Virus record (IMG/VR): IMGVR_UViG_3300025759_000100
Span: 1 to 60,662 of that record
Reading direction: 5' to 3' (one strand)
Length of the DNA: 60,662 bases
Source of the DNA: a virus
Below, in pieces: positions 58,301 through 60,662 of this stretch (positions are counted from its first letter, which is position 1; every line of letters begins with the position of its first letter). Position numbers and translations under genes: made by a program. Below the pieces are notes generated by a model that worked only from the letters and a program-made list of their open reading frames with translations, was not told the DNA's origin and searched no databases.

Positions 58301-60219
58301 GTCACCCAGTCACGGCTTCTAACTTTGAGCTTCAAGATGGCAACGAAAGTCCTACTGGTACATTCACTGTAGACTCTGACACTAAGATTAAAACTGGTAG
58401 CGCTCTCAATGTTAACTCAGCGGTATCTAGTGTTGTGTTCTCTGACACTAGCGTTGCTGGCGATCCTGCGAATACAGTCAAAGTAACAGTCAACTTGAGG
58501 TCAGACTTTAATCCGTCTGGCGATAGCACTACTATATTAGATATTGATGAAACAGAAGCTAAGAGCAGTAGAGACAGATCATCATGTTTGTTAGTTCAGT
58601 ACGACAACCTTGATAATGCAACTGAGACTATTAACGCAGTAACAGGTATATCTACGTCTAACGTGGTTAACACTAGCCACGTTGTTACTGAACACTCTGG
58701 TAACGTAGCAGAAGGTGAGACAAATATCATCGCTAGTTATACGTTTAGCGCTACTGGAACTAGCTATTACCAAGGTGGAGATCTTGCTCCTGCCGTTATA
58801 TTTGTAGATCTTGGTGAATACGAAGGCTACTATGAAGCTGAAGTTGAAGAAACACTTACAAGTGGTAACATAACACAGTTTACTGTTAAGATAAAATACA
58901 CGCCACCAACATCTGGCTACCTAGTTCAAGATCCGGTAGACATGTGTGCATTGTCACATAAAGCTATAATTAAAGCTCTCATCGAAACACCAGCTGCAGC
59001 GGCTGACATACCTGGTATATCTAGCGTTGTTATGGATTCAGAAGCTATGGCTCTACCTAATATGAAATCAATATTAGTTAACGGATCAGCGGGCAGCAAG
59101 TATCAACTTTCGTTTGAAAAGAAAACTAGCTTAACTAGTGGTGTTACAGCTTCTAGTGCGGGTCACTACAACTTTGTAACAAACACTTTCGTAGATAATC
59201 CAGCCCCGATCACTGGTACTATACCTAACTCAGGTTTTATACGTCACTATGTAGCGTTACCATCTGTAACAGCTGACACTAGATACGACGCTACTATAAG
59301 TGGAATAGTTGGTAGCGAAACATCTACTTTAGCTAGTAGAGTTCCTACTGCACCAGGTGATATGAGCATGACACAAAGAGGTGTTAGAACTATTACTATT
59401 ACCCCAACAACTCAAACAGCATCTGATTTCGGTGTTATACCTACTGCGACTGTAACTAGACTAGCTAACACTAACAGCGATAGGCCACTACCAACTTCTC
59501 GTAGAGTAACTGCTATATGCGAAACAAGCGGATCTTCGACGAAGCTGACTATAAGCAAACAAAATGGTCGTATCAAAGAGGGTATGATAGTTATTGATGT
59601 ATCAAGCAACACTTCAGTACCGCATGAGACCACTGTCTCAGAGATTAGAGATGGTTTTGTAATACTCAGCACTGCTTGTAACATAGCACAAAACACTAGT
59701 ATTACATTTATAGAGAATAGAGGTAGCTTAGCTTCATTTAGCTTAAGAGTACCAGCTGGATCAGGTAAGACTCTTGCATTAAACTCTAGTGCTAAACCTA
59801 GAAGAACAGTAGGTGGTTTAGGAAGTTTGTCTTTTGTTCCTGATTTAGTTACTTCTTCTGCAAGTAGAATAAGACCTAGTACTACAGAATACACTACTGC
59901 TCAGCAATTTGAGATTGTCAGCCAAATACCTGTTGGCGCCGCAGTAAGCGGTGATAAAGTCACAATTACGGGTATTGAAGTAACCGCGGTTGACACTAGT
60001 ATCCCTGCTTTCGATATAAGTCCAGCAGATCCAAACGTAGAGCAATCAAGAGTTGTAGAAATATCTGGTGATATAAACGAAGGAATATCTGTAGAGCAGG
60101 TTATAACATCTTTAGTCGGTGGCGACTTGATGGTGCAAGGATATTTAGATGTACCTCAAATAAATATTACTAGCACTGTACCTATTTTTATTGATAACCT
60201 AGTAAACGTAACTCCTTAA
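52366..60219 (+). CDS. Giant tail stabilisation / nozzle-spike protein
   Basis: 2617 residues. The beginning LRKDFSKARMNKDMDERLVP followed by PGEYRDANNIQISTSDGSD is typical of tail-stabilisation proteins of crAss-like and related Bacteroidetes podoviruses (recall). Next come propeller-like beta regions (DKIYYLVSGGDQYDSSSYN, LDDFIYWTDNEHEPKKISIS), a middle with aromatic Gly/Asn segments, and a C-terminal part rich in S, T, G, V (about 1900-2600) of repeated beta-sandwich type. Stabilisation domain and fibre region appear fused in one chain. No enzymatic motif was recognised. It starts 3 nt after the ring gene. Confidence 0.7.
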   Translation: MAELRKDFSKARMNKDMDERLVPPGEYRDANNIQISTSDGSDIGTVQSLFSNKSRALVNYSSTGAAQNLYGGSTVKHTIVGSVADASKDKIYYLVSGGDQYDSSSYNSTRKDYIVEYDTVKETNKYVFVDIFGVDTTVSGTPGSNTTFHIALGAGSSIYNIGVRVGMNITSTATTPNTILTSDVIVTNVEYDTSGGTNKWKITTNKAHGLSDTNALTFESKRVLNFSKFTLITGINILDDFIYWTDNEHEPKKISISRSIAGTGGTVELNTEATQTFNGDTDNFHTRLVKTNNAYANVENILSVAVNNAGARPVYVDESHVTVIRKSPTQPLELDMFRTGVERIKSNGDVNPTEGFVSNVSLSFGNVTSGNQNYTNAASITFDDQVDFRDDDILLITLQDNLDQDLPEEDYFDIRVRVLNSPITNANNISFGPFIVEFLGASVDGQAYLNGTSTDTLSVKLDTKDVIFKHKFPRFSYRYKYQDGEYSTFAPFSEVAFLTDDYEYQPKKGYNFGMSNQLRGLKISGFVGNEDIMPEDVVEIDILYKETNNPTVYSVKTIKPTDTEWPSANGITDGDRGELLINTDLIHAVVPSNQLLRPYDNVPRKALAQEITANRLIYGNYVQNYTVDGSTSLNVGCERTTYADGEFNYAPPSVKSIRKYQVGVVFSDEYGRETPVLSSKSSSISIPINYSDTRNRISVSFDPKKANVPSWAKYFSYYIKEPSAEYYTMANDRWYNADDGNIWLSFPSADRNKIQEDDTIILKKAAGQDTAVKIDNRYKVLAISNEAPDFIKRTRKVLGSVTGTLGVIGEASGNLYPLPNSNKIQISGGNFITAFGDKLHVLTPDELYLKVSFGNNQSEEYEVSRLIKDGAVTENNPEGSGDFILTTTKVFGQDMAFTSPTESAADAVDTIRIELIEYEVQNKPEFDGRFFVKIYKDSLVQQYVLIDQNQDLVPTLSWELRYLNNNGYNNVAADGSLVPPTIEASSGAFPYGISFAEDINGNEALGSTFVLPSDSGDSLHPTEWSYHTPAYDWTSDYVSADDIDDNPIQAINNHLGTILGGGGVSGFWQSIDNANCFFIDQATAYSWDGYNRPGQMGIDDDFYSIGGLASNYSEGGITFGGVVNTVANTPGSSSSNAEHRGQPSRGIWTDGVYSYIDISWVGANPGYNTPGADNQNFNHLLQNDQQSQDAWEFIQELVTPNTTFRFSRDPDAQEYTVQGTYGYGGSSTTTIDYSNPNFYANGTTNYTGVFGIRNFRTLSTLYSNKDQFRRENMRQRWTIKVFPAIGDTARGYNPVKGTKPPTLGGPISSEDGYRRALHHDFSDFDTIQILEPISSLTGQDDTFTENPAVWEIEPRESVELDIYYQASPKIPIVLDNSTNEELLPIGSTFVLPAQEATQTIDTIPETTHTITGWDEQTITFTPALTQGYQFIENQVVRFNKYNNYSLDLRLDIQASSSAGGTTLKLSGGPSEELVSLQTPYQTHYLDWSNCWCFGNGVESDRVRDMFNDPQMDNGVKASTVLADPSLLVEERRKHGLIWSGIYNGNSGINETNQFIQAEPITKDINPVYGSIQRLLNRETRLVMFCEDKVLRAVTNKDALYNADGNPQLVSSNAVVGDVTPYAGRYGIGRNPESLAVTPSSSYFTDVIRGKVLALSNSGDGVREISAVGMKDYFADYMAEYVGTARGSYDSRKKEYNITINKKYENYQAQPHEQTTVSYSEYSKGWISFKSYYPDTGVSLNNKYYTFKNGLIWEHHYEQDAGTSNSQNQFYGTQYKSDVTAVFNEMSESVKGFSTIKYEGSKSAVPVFQSLNNQNYFNGDYSTNNGLVDTDNVNDGEYYNIFGKNESPLGWYVDNLETNLQTCGELYFKNKEGKYYAYPTGETTALTNLDTREFSVQGIGQASIVHGDNTVGNQATLTFINNISSSESGMDDTDGSPQAVGITRWTVSSATYSATVGTAIGSSQSVEMIISPFYDGVYTGHPVTASNFELQDGNESPTGTFTVDSDTKIKTGSALNVNSAVSSVVFSDTSVAGDPANTVKVTVNLRSDFNPSGDSTTILDIDETEAKSSRDRSSCLLVQYDNLDNATETINAVTGISTSNVVNTSHVVTEHSGNVAEGETNIIASYTFSATGTSYYQGGDLAPAVIFVDLGEYEGYYEAEVEETLTSGNITQFTVKIKYTPPTSGYLVQDPVDMCALSHKAIIKALIETPAAAADIPGISSVVMDSEAMALPNMKSILVNGSAGSKYQLSFEKKTSLTSGVTASSAGHYNFVTNTFVDNPAPITGTIPNSGFIRHYVALPSVTADTRYDATISGIVGSETSTLASRVPTAPGDMSMTQRGVRTITITPTTQTASDFGVIPTATVTRLANTNSDRPLPTSRRVTAICETSGSSTKLTISKQNGRIKEGMIVIDVSSNTSVPHETTVSEIRDGFVILSTACNIAQNTSITFIENRGSLASFSLRVPAGSGKTLALNSSAKPRRTVGGLGSLSFVPDLVTSSASRIRPSTTEYTTAQQFEIVSQIPVGAAVSGDKVTITGIEVTAVDTSIPAFDISPADPNVEQSRVVEISGDINEGISVEQVITSLVGGDLMVQGYLDVPQINITSTVPIFIDNLVNVTP

Positions 60220-60220
60220 T

Positions 60221-60610
60221 ATGCCTTCAGCAACATTAACATTTTCTGCACCACTTAACGTTTCATGTCAAGTTGGTGACACCGTGTACTACGTCGACAC
60301 AAATACGGTTGGTGGTTTTTCAGCTTCTACTAACGTTGGTGGTAGTGCTGAAAACACTATAGTAGAGATCGGTGAAATACGTGAAATACAAAACCCTACA
60401 AGTAGTGCGCCGGTTATTATAGCTGAAACTACTTTAGGTTATAACGAGCTTAATGGATTAAGTAAGTTTATATTCTTCTCTAAGAATAACAAAGTAAACT
60501 TAAACTCACCGCTTGGTTACTACGCTACAGCTAAGTTCATAAATGATAATCATTATAGAACAGCAGAGCTTTACGCAGTAACTACGGATGTGTTTGAGAG
60601 TAGTAAATAA
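60221..60610 (+). CDS. Small tail or fibre-associated protein
   Basis: 129 residues, beta-rich: MPSATLTFSAPLNVSCQVGD, TVYYVDTNTVGGFSASTNVG, FIFFSKNNKVNLNSPLGYY. One nucleotide separates it from the giant tail gene. Likely a virion part added to that structure. Closed by a terminator. Confidence 0.5.
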   Translation: MPSATLTFSAPLNVSCQVGDTVYYVDTNTVGGFSASTNVGGSAENTIVEIGEIREIQNPTSSAPVIIAETTLGYNELNGLSKFIFFSKNNKVNLNSPLGYYATAKFINDNHYRTAELYAVTTDVFESSK

Positions 60611-60615
60611 GAAGT

Positions 60616-60645
60616 AAAAAGTGTAACTATAGATGAGTACACTTT
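60616..60645 (+). terminator. Terminator at the end of the tail genes
   Basis: A perfect 9-bp stem AAAAGTGTA / TACACTTTT with a 12-nt loop, followed by ATATAATT. Closes the transcript just before the window end. Confidence 0.75.
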
Positions 60646-60662
60646 TATATAATTAAAAAAAA

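Noticed and set aside
1-60662. Integrase, excisionase or attachment site
   Set aside because: No recombinase motif was seen in any supported gene, and the tRNA-like folds lack similarity to a full tRNA 3' half with anticodon arm needed to argue for an attachment site.

Overview
The window looks like a complete or nearly complete genome of a tailed bacteriophage of podovirus type, linearised between the last tail gene and a giant virion gene. Three independent signs point to a marine Bacteroidetes (Flavobacteriia-like) host. The protein at 10955-13168 carries a type IX secretion (T9SS) C-terminal sorting domain. Secreted proteins share the Bacteroidetes-style signal peptide cleaved before Q. 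Genes start behind AT-rich leaders with no Shine-Dalgarno, and one promoter fits the Bacteroidetes TTG / TAnnTTTG consensus (17015-17046). No integrase, tRNA gene, CRISPR array or insertion sequence was seen, so a lytic phage is most likely.

Layout: two converging gene blocks. The plus-strand late block starts at 34367 and runs through small basic proteins, GroEL and GroES, a winged-helix protein, a small metallopeptidase, a holin, a LamG lectin, the terminase, portal, scaffold, capsid and tail genes up to a terminator at 60616. If the molecule is circular it continues at 25 with a 3081-residue internal/ejection protein. After that come an envelope cassette (outer-membrane barrel, membrane protein, thioredoxin-like protein, T9SS cargo), fibre genes, an M15 peptidase, a PAP2 phosphatase and small basic proteins, up to 17620. 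The minus-strand early/replication block starts near 34100 and runs down to 17664. First come about 20 tiny overlapping genes, then ligase, a sigma factor, Erf annealing protein, RecE-like nuclease, SSB, primase-helicase, a dCMP-hydroxymethylase-like enzyme, MazG-type enzymes, endonuclease I and a class II ribonucleotide reductase. The blocks meet at a strong two-way terminator (17621-17644) and diverge at 34080-34366, which contains a striking G-quadruplex motif.

The most unusual content is in the early block. Seven copies of a 30-bp two-part element with an invariant 18-bp spacer precede small gene clusters. Two 41-43 nt miniature tRNA-like folds (acceptor helix plus T-arm, no anticodon arm) lie in gaps between genes. 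One of them closes a roughly 300-nt gene-free stretch that can form many helices. Other points for a second look are a phage gene ending in a T9SS address tag, a conserved gene broken by about 260 bp carrying a host-type promoter, a candidate small RNA and a terminator, a recurring N-terminal motif on unrelated small basic proteins, and the absence of any DNA polymerase gene.

How the genes may work together (inference): the reductase, MazG-type enzymes and hydroxymethylase would reshape the nucleotide pool. Primase-helicase, SSB, ligase and the Erf/exonuclease pair would drive replication and recombination with a borrowed polymerase. The sigma factor and the repeated element may form a phage promoter system. 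The chaperonins would assist virion assembly, and the envelope cassette would change the surface of the infected cell before lysis.
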